From: Pseudomonas sp. ACM7
GTDB lineage: Bacteria > Pseudomonadota > Gammaproteobacteria > Pseudomonadales > Pseudomonadaceae
Assembly: GCF_004136015.1 (NCBI RefSeq)
Contig: NZ_CP024866.1
Span: forward strand, 927,461 to 991,460
Direction: 5' to 3'
DNA length: 64,000 nt
Numbering within the stretch: the stretch's first letter is position 1; each line of letters begins with the position of its first letter. Of the stretch, positions 37,292 to 47,621 are shown piece after piece. Made by a program: the position numbers and the translations under genes. The notes below the pieces were generated by a model. It saw nothing but the letters and a program-made list of their open reading frames with translations. It did no database searches and had not been told where the DNA came from.

Positions 37292-40093
37292 ATGCACGCG
37301 CAAACACCGACAGTCACAGTGAAGGATCCGCGAGGGCTCAACGTCGCCAACGTGTCCTACTGCCGTAATGCGCCCGGCAACACACCAGAGCCTAGGGTTA
37401 ACCGCCAATTCTACGATGCCGCAAGCCACGCGACGGTCAGTTGGGACCCTCGTCTGTTCAAGCTGCTGGAGACAGAACCGGATGTCCGGCCCAATCTGGA
37501 GACGGTGTACAGCCTCACAGGCAATCCCCTGCGCAGTGATAGTGTGGACGCGGGAACCCGGCTGGTGTTGTTCGGTGTAGCCAATCAAAAACTCATGAGT
37601 TGGGACAGTCTGCTCACTCAGGTCCAGATCGACTATGACCTATTGCTGCGCCCCGTCAAAACTGTCGAGAGAGCTCCAGGCAAACCCGCAAGAACCAGTG
37701 CCTTTTACACCTATGGTGATGCAACCCCTGCATTTGCGCGGAACAATCAATGTGGTCGGCTGATTCGCCATGATGACAGTGCCGGCACTGTGCACTTCAG
37801 CGCCTTCGCGCTCCTTGGCGGAGTCACCGAACAGACCCGACATTTTCTCGAAAAACTGGACGAACCGGACTGGCCCGCGGACGAAGCCAATCGAGACTTG
37901 CTGAACGAAGCCGGCACCGGCGCGACAACCGGTAGTCAATATAATGCGCTGGGGTTCGCCATCAGCCAGAAAGATGCGCAAGGCAATGTCCGGTTCTCGC
38001 GCCTGAATGTTGCAGGTCAACTCAGCGAAATAAGCCTGAAACTCGCCGCGCAAACGCAGGAAACACCGCTGCTGAGCGCCATCCACTACAACGCTTTTGG
38101 CAACATCGAGCGCCAGACCGCCGGTAATGGTGTGATCAGTGAAGCCCATTACTGCCCTATCGACGGTCGTTTGCTTGAGCTCAAGGCCCGACTGCCTGAC
38201 AAGCCACTGCTTCAGCATCTGAGCTACGTCTACGATCGGGTCGGCAATATCCTCAGCATCAGCGACGCAACCCTGCGCACCCGTTTCTTTCGCAACCAGA
38301 AGGTCGAACCAACCAACACCTTCACGTACAACACTTTGTATCAACTGATCGAGGCGAAAGGTTGGCAGCGGGTCAGAAGCCAGTTGGGGCCCCAACAGCC
38401 AGTCTTTGAATCACCCCCCGACCCCGGACAACTGGAAAACTACCGCCAGACTTACTCGTACGATTGCGCTGGCAACCTGACCGAACTGATTCACAGCGCT
38501 GCCAGCCACAGCCAGACGCAGCGCATGAGAATCTCCAAATACAGCAATCGGGGTCTGGTACAAAAAGCTGACGGCGAGTTACCCAGCGAAAGTGAAATCG
38601 CTGCCGGATTCGATGCAAACGGCAATAAAAAACTTCTGCTGCCCGGTCAGGATCTGATCTGGAGCCTGAATAACCGTCTGCAACAGGTGGATCAGGTAGT
38701 GCGCGAAGACGCACCGAACGATTCTGAACTCTACATTTACGACGAGGCCGGTCTGCGTCAGCGGAAGATTCGCATCGCCTCTACCGGCACCTTAACGCGC
38801 ACCCACGAGGTGCGATATTTACCGGGCCTTGAGATCCGCACGTCGCCTGATGAAATCCTGCACGTCATTTCAGTGCCGGCCGGACATTGCACCGTGCAGA
38901 TTCTGCATTGGGAAAAAGGTCGTCCATCAGCCGTTGCCACGAACCAACTGCGCTACTCCCTGAACGATCATCTGGGCTCCTGCACCCTGGTGTTGGACGA
39001 GCAGGCAAAGCTGATCAGTCTGGAACGTTATTATCCATATGGGGGAACGGCGTGGTGGGCCGGGAGCGACAGGATAGAGGCCAGTTATTCAACCATTCGC
39101 TACTGTGGCAAAGAGCGTGATGCAACCGGCTTGTATTATTACGGTGCCAGGTACTACTCGCCCTGGTGGCAACGCTGGCTCAATCCCGACCCGGCGGGGA
39201 CCGTCGATGGCCTGAACCTTTATCAGTTTGTCCGAAGCAATCCCGTGACCCTTTTCGACCCTGACGGCCGCAACCCTCAACAGGCGATCGAAGCCTTCAA
39301 TCATATGTTGAGCCAAGGGAGTGCATGGCAGCAGCTTGATACGGGAGATGATGGCCTGACGACCTTCCAGCAACAGTCCAGGAAAAACATCAGGCAGCTT
39401 GAAGATCGGCTTGGCGAATCAATCGAACTCGAGTCCGCCGAGACGCTTTTTCTCGATAAATTCAGTGAAAACCCCTTCCACCTCGTCCATTTTTCCGACC
39501 AGGATCTTCGCAAAAACGATGTGGTTGAACTCTATTCCAGAAAACAACTGATCGAACGCCAGGTGATTTTCAATGAAACCAATACAGGCGAGGGCGATTT
39601 AACCTCACTGGGAACCGACGATTTTGTTTTCTTTTCACTGGAAGCCCAAAGCGAGCCTGCAAAATCCACGAGTCGGTTCGGTGACAAACGTTACCGAGCG
39701 CCCTTTTCGACACTTCAGGAAAGTGGTCAGGCGCAATATTCCCTGCTTCAGAGTGTCGATATCATTTTCCCTTCAACCAGGCCAACGACACCCCCAAAAT
39801 GGGTAAATAACTTCTCTTCATACAAAAATGACTTTGAAGTGAGGGACAATTCGGATGAAGACACTCAACGTCACGGGGCGATGTTCGTGGGACAACAAGA
39901 CATGATTCGCGGTATGGGACTCAACACCATGATCGATGTCATAACCTACTCAGATGACCCGGGAGGCACACTCTTCGACGTGCCTCCCGACAAGTTGATG
40001 AATACCCTCTATCGCCCTCAGGTGTTGGTTCCAAACAATGTCCGATTGAAACCGCATCAATACAGCTATCAACAGACACGCAAGCAACATTGA
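37292..40093 (+). CDS. RHS-repeat/TccC-type polymorphic toxin with variable C-terminal domain
   Basis: 933 residues from the ATG at 37292, with GGGGAG ten bases upstream. YD/RHS repeats form the first two thirds (for example NAFGNIERQTAGNGVISEAH, YDRVGNILSISD, YDCAGNLTELIHSA), and the conserved core ends with RYCGKERDATGLYYYGARYY, WLNPDPAGTVDGLNLYQFV and the autoproteolysis region FDPDG near residue 659. The remaining 274 residues differ in composition from the core and should be the toxic payload; I cannot assign its activity. In Tc toxins this C subunit is loaded by TcA/TcB, none of which is present. No PAAR or VgrG part. Confidence 0.88.
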   Translation: MHAQTPTVTVKDPRGLNVANVSYCRNAPGNTPEPRVNRQFYDAASHATVSWDPRLFKLLETEPDVRPNLETVYSLTGNPLRSDSVDAGTRLVLFGVANQKLMSWDSLLTQVQIDYDLLLRPVKTVERAPGKPARTSAFYTYGDATPAFARNNQCGRLIRHDDSAGTVHFSAFALLGGVTEQTRHFLEKLDEPDWPADEANRDLLNEAGTGATTGSQYNALGFAISQKDAQGNVRFSRLNVAGQLSEISLKLAAQTQETPLLSAIHYNAFGNIERQTAGNGVISEAHYCPIDGRLLELKARLPDKPLLQHLSYVYDRVGNILSISDATLRTRFFRNQKVEPTNTFTYNTLYQLIEAKGWQRVRSQLGPQQPVFESPPDPGQLENYRQTYSYDCAGNLTELIHSAASHSQTQRMRISKYSNRGLVQKADGELPSESEIAAGFDANGNKKLLLPGQDLIWSLNNRLQQVDQVVREDAPNDSELYIYDEAGLRQRKIRIASTGTLTRTHEVRYLPGLEIRTSPDEILHVISVPAGHCTVQILHWEKGRPSAVATNQLRYSLNDHLGSCTLVLDEQAKLISLERYYPYGGTAWWAGSDRIEASYSTIRYCGKERDATGLYYYGARYYSPWWQRWLNPDPAGTVDGLNLYQFVRSNPVTLFDPDGRNPQQAIEAFNHMLSQGSAWQQLDTGDDGLTTFQQQSRKNIRQLEDRLGESIELESAETLFLDKFSENPFHLVHFSDQDLRKNDVVELYSRKQLIERQVIFNETNTGEGDLTSLGTDDFVFFSLEAQSEPAKSTSRFGDKRYRAPFSTLQESGQAQYSLLQSVDIIFPSTRPTTPPKWVNNFSSYKNDFEVRDNSDEDTQRHGAMFVGQQDMIRGMGLNTMIDVITYSDDPGGTLFDVPPDKLMNTLYRPQVLVPNNVRLKPHQYSYQQTRKQH

Positions 40094-40135
40094 GGCTCTA
40101 CATCTGAGGTTTCTTTGCCGCAGGCGCCATGATAC

Positions 40136-40579
40136 TCAACGAGCCAGCGGTTGTTCCCCCAACGGAACAACCGCCATGGTCAACCGCGACACACAACTGG
40201 CCTTGCCCTCATCGCTGGTCAAACGGATATCCCAGACATGCGTCGTGCGGCCAATGTGAATCGGCTTGGCCACCGCCGTGACCCGCCCGCTGCGCAAGCC
40301 GCGCAAATGGTTGGCGTTGATTTCCAGGCCCACGCAGTAAAACTTGCTGGCGTCGATGCACAGGTAACTGGCCATCGAGCCGACCGTTTCGGCCAGCACC
40401 ACCGAGGCGCCGCCGTGCAGCAAGCCGTAAGGCTGGTGAGTGCGATGGTCGATGACCATGCTCGCGGTCAGGGACTCGTCGTCGAAGGCTTCGAAGCGAA
40501 TATCCAACACTTCGCCGATGGTGTTTTTCTGGATTGCGTTCAACTGCTCAATGTTGGGATGGGTACGCCACAAGCTCAT
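40136..40579 (-). CDS. PaaI-type hotdog thioesterase
   Basis: 147 residues from ATG 40579; AAAGGA is nine bases upstream of this codon but directly against the ATG at 40588. The hotdog motif QPYGLLHGGASVVLAETVGS contains the HGG and the acidic catalytic residue of the 1,4-dihydroxy-2-naphthoyl-CoA/PaaI group. Hydrolyses acyl- or aryl-CoA esters. The AMP-binding acyl-CoA synthetase gene lies 32 bp upstream on the same strand, a natural partner. Confidence 0.92.
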   Translation of the reverse strand: MSLWRTHPNIEQLNAIQKNTIGEVLDIRFEAFDDESLTASMVIDHRTHQPYGLLHGGASVVLAETVGSMASYLCIDASKFYCVGLEINANHLRGLRSGRVTAVAKPIHIGRTTHVWDIRLTSDEGKASCVSRLTMAVVPLGEQPLAR

Positions 40580-40611
40580 TGCTGACATCCTTTGTTGGTT
40601 TTATTCGTGAC

Positions 40612-42279
40612 TCAATCCTGCCACAGCACCGCTTCGCTGCGCGCGCTCCATTCTTCGAAACGGGCGCCGTAAGCTGCTTCGATCACGTTACGCTTGATCT
40701 TCAGGGTCGGCGTCAGAAAGCCGTTTTCCACCGCCCAGCTGTCCTTGACCACCACCAATCGATGCAAGCGTTCGTGTTTGTCGAGGACGCCATTGACCTC
40801 CTCCAACAGTTTTTCCAGGCTTGAATGCAGGCCCGCCCGCGCCGTTCCGCTGGCGTCCTGCTGACCGACCGCCGAGAGCACGCACAGCCCCAGCGGCGCA
40901 CTCAGGCCATCGCCCACCACGCACACTTGCTCGATGCGCGAATGCTCCGCCAGACGATTCTCGATCGGTGCCGGGGCGACGTATTTGCCTTTGCTGGTCT
41001 TGAAGATTTCCTTCAGTCGCCCGGTCAGGCGCAGGTTGCCTTCGGCGTCCTCCTCGCCCTTGTCGCCGGTGCGCAGGAAGCCGTCCTCGGTGATGGTTTC
41101 GGCGGTTTTCTCAGGCTCCTTGAAATACCCGAGCATGGTCGCGCCGCTGCGCACCATGACCTCGCCCGACTCAGCGATCCGCACCTCGACCTCCGGGCAG
41201 GGCTTGCCGATCCAGCCAGGTTTGTTCTGGCCCGGCAGGCCAACGTGCGAATAGCCGCAGCTTTCGGTCATGCCGTAGACCTCCAGTACATCCAGGCCCA
41301 ATTTGCGGTACCACAGCAGCAAGGTCTGCGGCACTGGCGCGGCGCCGGACAAGGCGATGCGCAAGGCATCCAGCCCGAGCCCGGCCAGGACTTTGTGGCC
41401 GACCCGCTTGCCGATAATCGGCAGACCGAGCAGGAAGTCGAGGCGCTTTGCCGGGATCTTGCTGTACACGCCCATCTGGAATTTGGTCCAGATCCTCGGC
41501 ACACCGAACAGCGCGGTCGGACGTGCACGGCGCAAATCGGCCAGGAAGGTGTCGAGGCTCTCGGCAAAAAACACCGTTTGCCCGGTGTAGATCGACGCCA
41601 GTTCAACGAACATCCGCTCGGCGACATGGCACAGCGGCAGGTAGGACAGCAGCCGATCCGACTCATTCAAGCCAAACAATTGCGTACCGCGAGTGGTGGC
41701 AAACCCCAGATTGGCGAAACTGTGCATCACGCCTTTGGGTATGCCGGTGGTGCCGGAGGTGTAAATGATGGTCGCCAACTGGTCGGCGGACGGCTTGGGA
41801 TCGTCCTGGATCGGTGAGCTCTTTTGCAGGTCGGCCCAGCTGAAATCGAAAGTACCAGGCGGATGTAACGGCAGGCTGATCGTCGGCAGATCAGGGCTGA
41901 CTCCGCGAGACATGCCGGGCCAGTCATCGAGCTTGCCGATGAACACCAGCGCCGCGTCGGAATGTTCAAGGACCTGGGCCACGGTCTCGGCGGTGAGGTT
42001 CGGGTAGAGCGGCACCGACACGTGGCCGGCCATCCAGATCGCCAGGTCAGCGATGATCCAGTGCGCGCAGTTTTTCGAGATCAGAGCGATGTGGCTGCCT
42101 TGGGGCAATTCGCGCGCGCGCAACCAATGCGCGGCGCAACGCGCCTGATGACCGACGTCGGCCCAAGTCAGGGTCTCGACCTCTCCGCCGCCCGTGGGCT
42201 GGACCAAAAAGCGCTGCCGGGGATGGCGCGCTTCACGCTCGTAGAAGACGTCCAGCGGCAAACGAAAAGCAGCAGGCAT
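40612..42279 (-). CDS. AMP-binding acyl-CoA synthetase
   Basis: 555 residues from ATG 42279 (AAGGAG eight bases upstream). ANL-superfamily marks: phosphate loop TIIYTSGTTGIPKGVMHS, EVYGMTESCG, LRTGDKGEEDAEGN and the catalytic Lys region near FKTSKGKYVAPAPIE. The resemblance is to long-chain fatty acid-CoA ligases of the FAA1/LcfB type with a C-terminal extension. Activates fatty acids with ATP; likely co-transcribed with the thioesterase gene downstream. Confidence 0.92.
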   Translation of the reverse strand: MPAAFRLPLDVFYEREARHPRQRFLVQPTGGGEVETLTWADVGHQARCAAHWLRARELPQGSHIALISKNCAHWIIADLAIWMAGHVSVPLYPNLTAETVAQVLEHSDAALVFIGKLDDWPGMSRGVSPDLPTISLPLHPPGTFDFSWADLQKSSPIQDDPKPSADQLATIIYTSGTTGIPKGVMHSFANLGFATTRGTQLFGLNESDRLLSYLPLCHVAERMFVELASIYTGQTVFFAESLDTFLADLRRARPTALFGVPRIWTKFQMGVYSKIPAKRLDFLLGLPIIGKRVGHKVLAGLGLDALRIALSGAAPVPQTLLLWYRKLGLDVLEVYGMTESCGYSHVGLPGQNKPGWIGKPCPEVEVRIAESGEVMVRSGATMLGYFKEPEKTAETITEDGFLRTGDKGEEDAEGNLRLTGRLKEIFKTSKGKYVAPAPIENRLAEHSRIEQVCVVGDGLSAPLGLCVLSAVGQQDASGTARAGLHSSLEKLLEEVNGVLDKHERLHRLVVVKDSWAVENGFLTPTLKIKRNVIEAAYGARFEEWSARSEAVLWQD

Positions 42280-42380
42280 GCGACTCGCTCCTTTGTTTTT
42301 GGTCTGGAGCAAGCGTAGTCAACCAAGCAGTTGCTCGGTTGACTATTTCACACAAAAATATCAGGTGCGAAGCAGAACCC

Positions 42381-42469
42381 GTGGGAGCGGGCTTGCTCGC
42401 GAAAGCGGTGTGTCAGGCAACATTGATATCGACTGACACACCCTCTTCGCGAGCAAGCCCGCTCCCACA
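42381..42469. repeat. Paired REP element
   Basis: Inverted units GTGGGAGCGGGCTTGCTCGC and GCGAGCAAGCCCGCTCCCAC around an inner inverted pair GTGTGTCAG/CTGACACAC; between sixA and the synthetase gene. Confidence 0.87.
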
Positions 42470-42525
42470 CTTGATCGGTGTCGCTCTCAAGTTTCGGGCA
42501 AACCATTCCCCCTGTAAAAACAGGA

Positions 42526-42978
42526 TTATGGGTGCTTGATGCCTTTGAGCTTCATCGCGCCGGCCAGCGGCAAATCACCTTCAAGTTCTGCAAGGCCGGC
42601 GGTGCGGACTGCTTCCGGGTCCTGTACATGTCCGTGCTGAAGGTAACCCAGCAGGTTGCCCACCAGCGGGTTATGACTGACCAGCAGCGCGTGATCCACA
42701 GACACCAACTGCTCCGCCACCGCTTGCGGACGGTTGTCGGGGGTTAGCCAGTCGACGGTGCGAATCTCCGGCGCGAAATTCAGCGCTGTACGCACAATTT
42801 CTGCGGTCTCCTGCGCGCGCAGGTAAGGACTGGCATAGATCGCGGTCAGCGGCTTGCCGGCCAACTCGGCGGCAGTGCGCAGCACTTCTTCACGACCATG
42901 GGCAGTCAGTGCCCGTTCCGAATCAGGACGCTTGCCGTGTGGCTCGGCTTCACCATGACGCAGTATCCAGAGTTTCAT
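42526..42978 (-). CDS. sixA: Phosphohistidine phosphatase SixA
   Basis: 150 residues of the histidine phosphatase superfamily: N-terminal LWILRHGEAEPHG with the catalytic RHG, and a second His in HALLVSHNPLVGNL. SixA removes phosphate from histidine phosphotransfer domains (in E. coli from ArcB, and from the nitrogen phosphotransferase system). The start overlaps the DUF4389 gene by four bases. Confidence 0.92.
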   Translation of the reverse strand: MKLWILRHGEAEPHGKRPDSERALTAHGREEVLRTAAELAGKPLTAIYASPYLRAQETAEIVRTALNFAPEIRTVDWLTPDNRPQAVAEQLVSVDHALLVSHNPLVGNLLGYLQHGHVQDPEAVRTAGLAELEGDLPLAGAMKLKGIKHP

Positions 42979-43322
42979 AGCTTTGGCTCCTCATCTCGGG
43001 CCGGGTGTGGTGCCGGCGCCACAGCGTGCGGTGCTTCACCTTCCGGTGTACGCGGCGTCGGCCAGTCGGCGAACGGCCACGGTTTCTGGTCGCTGTGGAA
43101 GCTGCCGAAACGACCGATCTGCGCCAGGAACTGGCTCAGGCTGTCGCCGAAGTTCATCAGGCTGGCGCTCGGGGCGCCATAGATCAAACGATAGATCAAC
43201 TGCACCAGCACCACAGCGCCGAGGATGAATTGCGCCACTTGCCAGACCAGCACGTAGACGATCATCCACAACACTCGCAGCAGGATGGATTCGTACTTGT
43301 CCTCAGTTTTCGGATCGTTCAT
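42975..43322 (-). CDS. DUF4389 domain membrane protein
   Basis: 115 residues from ATG 43322 (GGGAG upstream). Two membrane segments (LLRVLWMIVYVLVWQVAQFILGAVV and part of LVQLIYRLIYG), then a Pro-rich cytoplasmic tail (PWPFADWPTPRTPEG). DUF4389 members are of unknown function. Lies between gpsA and sixA with overlap or 19-bp spacing, a conserved order in pseudomonads. Confidence 0.88.
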   Translation of the reverse strand: MNDPKTEDKYESILLRVLWMIVYVLVWQVAQFILGAVVLVQLIYRLIYGAPSASLMNFGDSLSQFLAQIGRFGSFHSDQKPWPFADWPTPRTPEGEAPHAVAPAPHPARDEEPKL

Positions 43323-43341
43323 GTCTCGCTCTCCCTGATGC

Positions 43342-44367
43342 TCAGTTGAAACCACTGGTGGAAATAAAATCTACGTCGGTTTTCGGTTCGGCACGCATCA
43401 ACAGTTCAATCACCTGATTAAGCGTGCGCCCTTCGAACAGGATCGCGTGCAGCCCGGCGACCAGCGGCATGTACACGCCCACCTCCTGAGCCTTGGCCTT
43501 GAGCACCTTGAGGGTGTTCACGCCTTCGGCGACTTCGCCCAGGCGGGTGACCGCATCTTCCAGACTCAAGCCCTGGCCGAGGGCGAATCCGACCTGGTAG
43601 TTACGGCTTTTCGGCGACGAGCAGGTGACGATCAAATCGCCGACGCCCGCCAAACCGAGGAAGGTCATCGGGTTGGCGCCCTGATTCACCGCAAAGCGGG
43701 TCATTTCCGCCAGCGCCCGGGTGATCAGCATGCTCTTGGTGTTTTCGCCCATGCCCAACGCCACCGCCATGCCGGCGATGATCGCGTAAACGTTTTTCAG
43801 CGCCCCGCCCAACTCCACGCCGAAGCGGTCGGCGCTGGCATACACGCGAAAGGTCCGGCCGTGCAACGCCTCCTGGACCCGCTGACAGAGTTCTTCGTCT
43901 TCGCTGGCGACCACCGTGGCGGTCAGCGCGTGTTCGGCGATTTCACGGGCCAGGTTCGGCCCCGACAGCACGCCAATACGCGCTTGCGGGGCGATCTCTT
44001 CGAGGATTTCGCTCATCAGTTTGAAGGTGTGGGCTTCGATGCCTTTGGTCAGGCTCACCAGCAACTTGCCGCTCAAACGTTCGGCGTGCGGCATCAATAC
44101 CGAGCGCAGCGCGCTGGACGGCAGTGCGACGAAGCACAGATCGCAGGCCTGCAGAGTGGCCAGCAGGTCGGTGACCGCTTCCACGGCCGGCAGAATCTTG
44201 ATGCCTTTGAGGTAACGCGGGTTCTCGCGATTGACCCGAATGGCCTCGGCCTGCTCGGGGTCACGCATCCACAGCCGGACCTGATGCCCGTTCTCGGCCA
44301 GCAGATTAGCCACGGCGGTACCAAAACTTCCGCCTCCCAGGACCGCAATTGGGCGCTGTTCAGTCAT
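43342..44367 (-). CDS. gpsA: NAD(P)-dependent glycerol-3-phosphate dehydrogenase
   Basis: 341 residues. Makes sn-glycerol 3-phosphate from dihydroxyacetone phosphate for phospholipid synthesis. Cofactor loop [20 protein letters not shown], catalytic Lys in [15 protein letters not shown], and [20 protein letters not shown] start at [13 protein letters not shown] (44367), where homologues start. First gene of the gpsA-DUF4389-sixA transcript, divergent from the TonB-receptor gene. Confidence 0.96.
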   Translation of the reverse strand: MTEQRPIAVLGGGSFGTAVANLLAENGHQVRLWMRDPEQAEAIRVNRENPRYLKGIKILPAVEAVTDLLATLQACDLCFVALPSSALRSVLMPHAERLSGKLLVSLTKGIEAHTFKLMSEILEEIAPQARIGVLSGPNLAREIAEHALTATVVASEDEELCQRVQEALHGRTFRVYASADRFGVELGGALKNVYAIIAGMAVALGMGENTKSMLITRALAEMTRFAVNQGANPMTFLGLAGVGDLIVTCSSPKSRNYQVGFALGQGLSLEDAVTRLGEVAEGVNTLKVLKAKAQEVGVYMPLVAGLHAILFEGRTLNQVIELLMRAEPKTDVDFISTSGFN

Positions 44368-44563
44368 ATGCAATCCGTTAATCCATACCAGTGGCGATGA
44401 CGGCATTATACGGAGCGGCCCAGTGGCGGCCAGCCCCCGCATCAATTACCGACACTTGTAGGAAGAAGACCAAGAAAACCGAGGAAAATGCCCGCAACGT
44501 GACTGGAAAAGTCATTGCTCTCGGTTAACATGCGCGCCAATTGTTCGCTATCAAGGATGTGTT

Positions 44564-46687
44564 GTGTCGTTTGGCTCTCCATCACCTCGCTCGCCGCTGG
44601 TACTGGCGCTGATCTTCAGCTCGCCATTGCTTGCCGACGACTTGTTCCTCGACAGCGAGCCGCTGCCGCAAGTTTTGACCGCGACGCGACTCAAGCAGTC
44701 GCCGGCCGCGGTACCGGGGAGCATGACGGTGATCGACAGCGAACTGATCAACGCCAGTGACGCCCGGGACATCAGTGAGTTGCTGCGACTGGTGCCGGGA
44801 ATGATGGTCGGCAACATCAACGGTAACCAGGCGGCGGTGAACTATCACGGCACCAATGCGACCGAAGCGCGACGCCTGCAAGTGTTGATCGACGGCCGTT
44901 CGGTGTACCGCGCAGGCCTGGCCACGGTGGACTGGAGTGACATTCCGGTGGCCATGGAGGACATCGAGCGCATCGAAGTTTTTCGCGGCCCGAACACCGT
45001 CAGCTATGGCGCCAATGCGCTGATGGCGGTGGTCAACATCATCACGCGCAACCCGGCCGACAGCCACGGCACGCGGATGAAAGTCACCCGTGGGCAGCGC
45101 GGCATCGACGACTTTTACGCCAGCCAGGGCGTGGGCTGGGACGGCGGCGACCTGCGCCTGTCACTGTCCGGTCAGCAAGACGACGGCTTCGACTCGGACC
45201 GTAACGGTGCCGATTACCGCGACAGCCGCCGCTTGAATCGCTTTAACCTCGCGGTCAGCCAGACGCTCACTGAAAACCAGAGTATCGACTGGCAATTGAA
45301 TGCCAAGGACGGGAGCAACCAGCGTCCGTATACCTACCGCCCGGTCTTCTCGGGGATTACCGCTGCCGGGAACAATTCCGACGTCATCGCCAAGGACTAC
45401 GCCGGCTCACTGCGCTGGAACCTCGACATCAATCCCGATCACAGCCTTTACATCCAGGGCTCGGCGCAACACTGGGATCGTCAGCAGACCTGGCGTGCCT
45501 GCGATGCCGAGGTTTCGTTCAGCCCGCAGTTGACCGAACTCTGGCAACTCAACCCGAATTACACCGAACGCCTGGCGCGCAACATGGAGCGCTACACCGG
45601 CCCCGGCGCGCCCGCAGGTGACCCGGCCCAGCGCGCACTGGCCAATCAAGTGCTCGACCAATGGCGAAACGGCGCCCGGCAAACCCTCTGTGGCGATATT
45701 GACCAGAGCACCCGGGAATCGCGCTACGACCTTGAATTGCAGGACACCCTCAGCTTGTCCGATAGTCTGCGGCTGGTCAGCGGCATGAATTATCGTTACG
45801 ACCGGGCAGATTCCGAGACCTACTTCAATGGCACCCTCGACGACACCACCTGGCGGGCGTTCGGCCAGCTCGAGTGGCGCGCCACCGAGCATTGGTTGCT
45901 GCAGGGCGGAGCGATGTTCGAAGACACGCAATTGATCGGCAGTTCGCTCACACCACGGGTGGCGGTCAACTACCTGATCAACCCGCGCCATGGCCTGCGG
46001 GCGGTGTATTCGGAAGCCATCCGCTCGCCGGACATGTTCGAGAACAACGTCAACTGGAGCTATCAGGTAAAGAACCTGCGGCCCAGCGCCTATGGCCAGT
46101 CCAGCGCCCGTTATTTCGTCAAGACCCGTGGCCCCGGTAACCTCGAACAGGAACACATGCGCTCCCGGGAGCTGGGCTACAACGGCTACTTTGCCGAAAT
46201 GGGACTGGCGGTCGATGTGAAGCTGTTCTACGACGAAATCACCGGGATGATCAGCGAACCGCTGCGCAACAATCAGTACATCGCCAGCAACTCAAACAGC
46301 GCGCGCTTCTCCGGGGCAGAAACCCAGCTCGACTGGCGAATCAGCAGCGCCGATCGCCTGCGCCTGACGTATGCCTACGTCGATGCCGAGGCGAGCAACC
46401 CACTGGATGCACAACAAACTGCCCGAAACAGCGGTTCCGCCGGTTGGCTGCACAACTGGGGCCATGGCTGGAACAGCGCGCTCTTCTACTATGGTGACGA
46501 TGCCCTGAACGGCTACCGCTTCGAACGGGTCGACACGCGCATCGCCAAACGCATCGGCCTGGGCAAGGCCAGCCTGGAACTGGCCGGCGTGCTCCAGCAA
46601 CGCCTCGACGGCCAGCCCACAACCTTCGTCGACAACAACTACGACGAGCGCCGGGTGCTTTACTTCAGCGCAGAGCTGGCGTTCTAA
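44564..46687 (+). CDS. TonB-dependent outer-membrane receptor
   Basis: 707 residues starting at GTG 44564 with AAGGA six bases upstream. Short signal peptide (SPRSPLVLALIFSSPLLA), plug domain (TATRLKQSPAAVPGSMTVID, LLRLVPGM, VNYHGTNATEARRLQVLIDG, RIEVFRGPNTVSYGANALMA) and a beta-barrel ending with Phe (YFSAELAF), as outer-membrane proteins do. Ligand unknown; no iron-box or TPP-type motif is evident to me. It is followed one base later by the binding-protein gene and then a hybrid kinase, so this is probably a sensing unit rather than a plain importer. Confidence 0.92.
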   Translation: MSFGSPSPRSPLVLALIFSSPLLADDLFLDSEPLPQVLTATRLKQSPAAVPGSMTVIDSELINASDARDISELLRLVPGMMVGNINGNQAAVNYHGTNATEARRLQVLIDGRSVYRAGLATVDWSDIPVAMEDIERIEVFRGPNTVSYGANALMAVVNIITRNPADSHGTRMKVTRGQRGIDDFYASQGVGWDGGDLRLSLSGQQDDGFDSDRNGADYRDSRRLNRFNLAVSQTLTENQSIDWQLNAKDGSNQRPYTYRPVFSGITAAGNNSDVIAKDYAGSLRWNLDINPDHSLYIQGSAQHWDRQQTWRACDAEVSFSPQLTELWQLNPNYTERLARNMERYTGPGAPAGDPAQRALANQVLDQWRNGARQTLCGDIDQSTRESRYDLELQDTLSLSDSLRLVSGMNYRYDRADSETYFNGTLDDTTWRAFGQLEWRATEHWLLQGGAMFEDTQLIGSSLTPRVAVNYLINPRHGLRAVYSEAIRSPDMFENNVNWSYQVKNLRPSAYGQSSARYFVKTRGPGNLEQEHMRSRELGYNGYFAEMGLAVDVKLFYDEITGMISEPLRNNQYIASNSNSARFSGAETQLDWRISSADRLRLTYAYVDAEASNPLDAQQTARNSGSAGWLHNWGHGWNSALFYYGDDALNGYRFERVDTRIAKRIGLGKASLELAGVLQQRLDGQPTTFVDNNYDERRVLYFSAELAF

Positions 46688-46688
46688 G

Positions 46689-47621
46689 ATGCTCTATAGC
46701 CCGTCACGCAAGACGCCAATCCTTGGCCGCCTGCTGGCCGGGTTGTGCCTGGTGGTTGCCGGGCTGTTGAGCAGCCTGGATGCCAGCGCCGCGGACATTT
46801 TGCTGACCGGCGCCGAGGACAGCCCGGGCATGCAATCCTTCACCCAGGCCCTAAGCGCGTTGCGGCCTGCCGATAACGTGCACTTCCAGCCACTGGCCAG
46901 TCTGCCGGCGCCAGGCAAACTGCCCGCCGGCACCCGCTTGATTCTGCTCGACCTGCCGAGCCTCGACTGGCGCCTGCAAGACGCCCAAGGCCCGGCGACG
47001 CTGGTGCTGCGCATCAGCCGCCTGCAAGCCCGTCAGCATCTGGGGGCCTCCCTGCCCCCGCGCCTCAGCCTGCTCTGGAGCGATCCGCCCCTGGACCGAC
47101 AATTGCGCCTGACCCGACTGCTGCTGCCTCAGGCCAAACGGGTCGGCGTGCTCTTCGACAGCCACAGCGAATTCCTTTTGAAAGAATTGCATCAGGCCGC
47201 CCACTCCCTGGGCCTTGAGGTGGTCACCGAGCGCTGGGATAACACGAACGACAGCCGGCCGCTGCAGACCTTGCTGAAGAACAGTGACGTGTTGCTGGGC
47301 CTCGACGACCCCGATCTGTACAACCCGAAAACCGCGAAAAACCTGTTGCTCAGCAGCTATGCACGGCAACTGGCGCTGATCGGCCCTAACGCCGGGTTCG
47401 TCAGGGCCGGGAGCCTGGCCAGCACCTACAGCGATCAGAGCGATTGGCTGGCGATGCTCGACGAGTTGCTCGACCGGCCACCGGCCACGTGGCCACGCAT
47501 GCACTACCCGCAACGCTTCAAAGTCTTAAGCAACCCGCAAGTGGCTCGTTCATTAGGTATTGAACAGATGAACGAAGCGTCTGTCGCAACACAGTTGGCC
47601 GAAGGAGAAAACCGCCCATGA
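46689..47621 (+). CDS. Periplasmic ABC-type substrate-binding-like protein
   Basis: 310 residues with a signal peptide ([23 protein letters not shown]). The body has the type I periplasmic-binding look of the TrpX/PF04392 group: [61 protein letters not shown]. No permease or ATPase genes accompany it. The gene starts one base past the receptor stop and overlaps the kinase start by four bases (ATGA at 47618), suggesting that it binds a ligand and reports to the kinase. Confidence 0.87.
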   Translation: MLYSPSRKTPILGRLLAGLCLVVAGLLSSLDASAADILLTGAEDSPGMQSFTQALSALRPADNVHFQPLASLPAPGKLPAGTRLILLDLPSLDWRLQDAQGPATLVLRISRLQARQHLGASLPPRLSLLWSDPPLDRQLRLTRLLLPQAKRVGVLFDSHSEFLLKELHQAAHSLGLEVVTERWDNTNDSRPLQTLLKNSDVLLGLDDPDLYNPKTAKNLLLSSYARQLALIGPNAGFVRAGSLASTYSDQSDWLAMLDELLDRPPATWPRMHYPQRFKVLSNPQVARSLGIEQMNEASVATQLAEGENRP

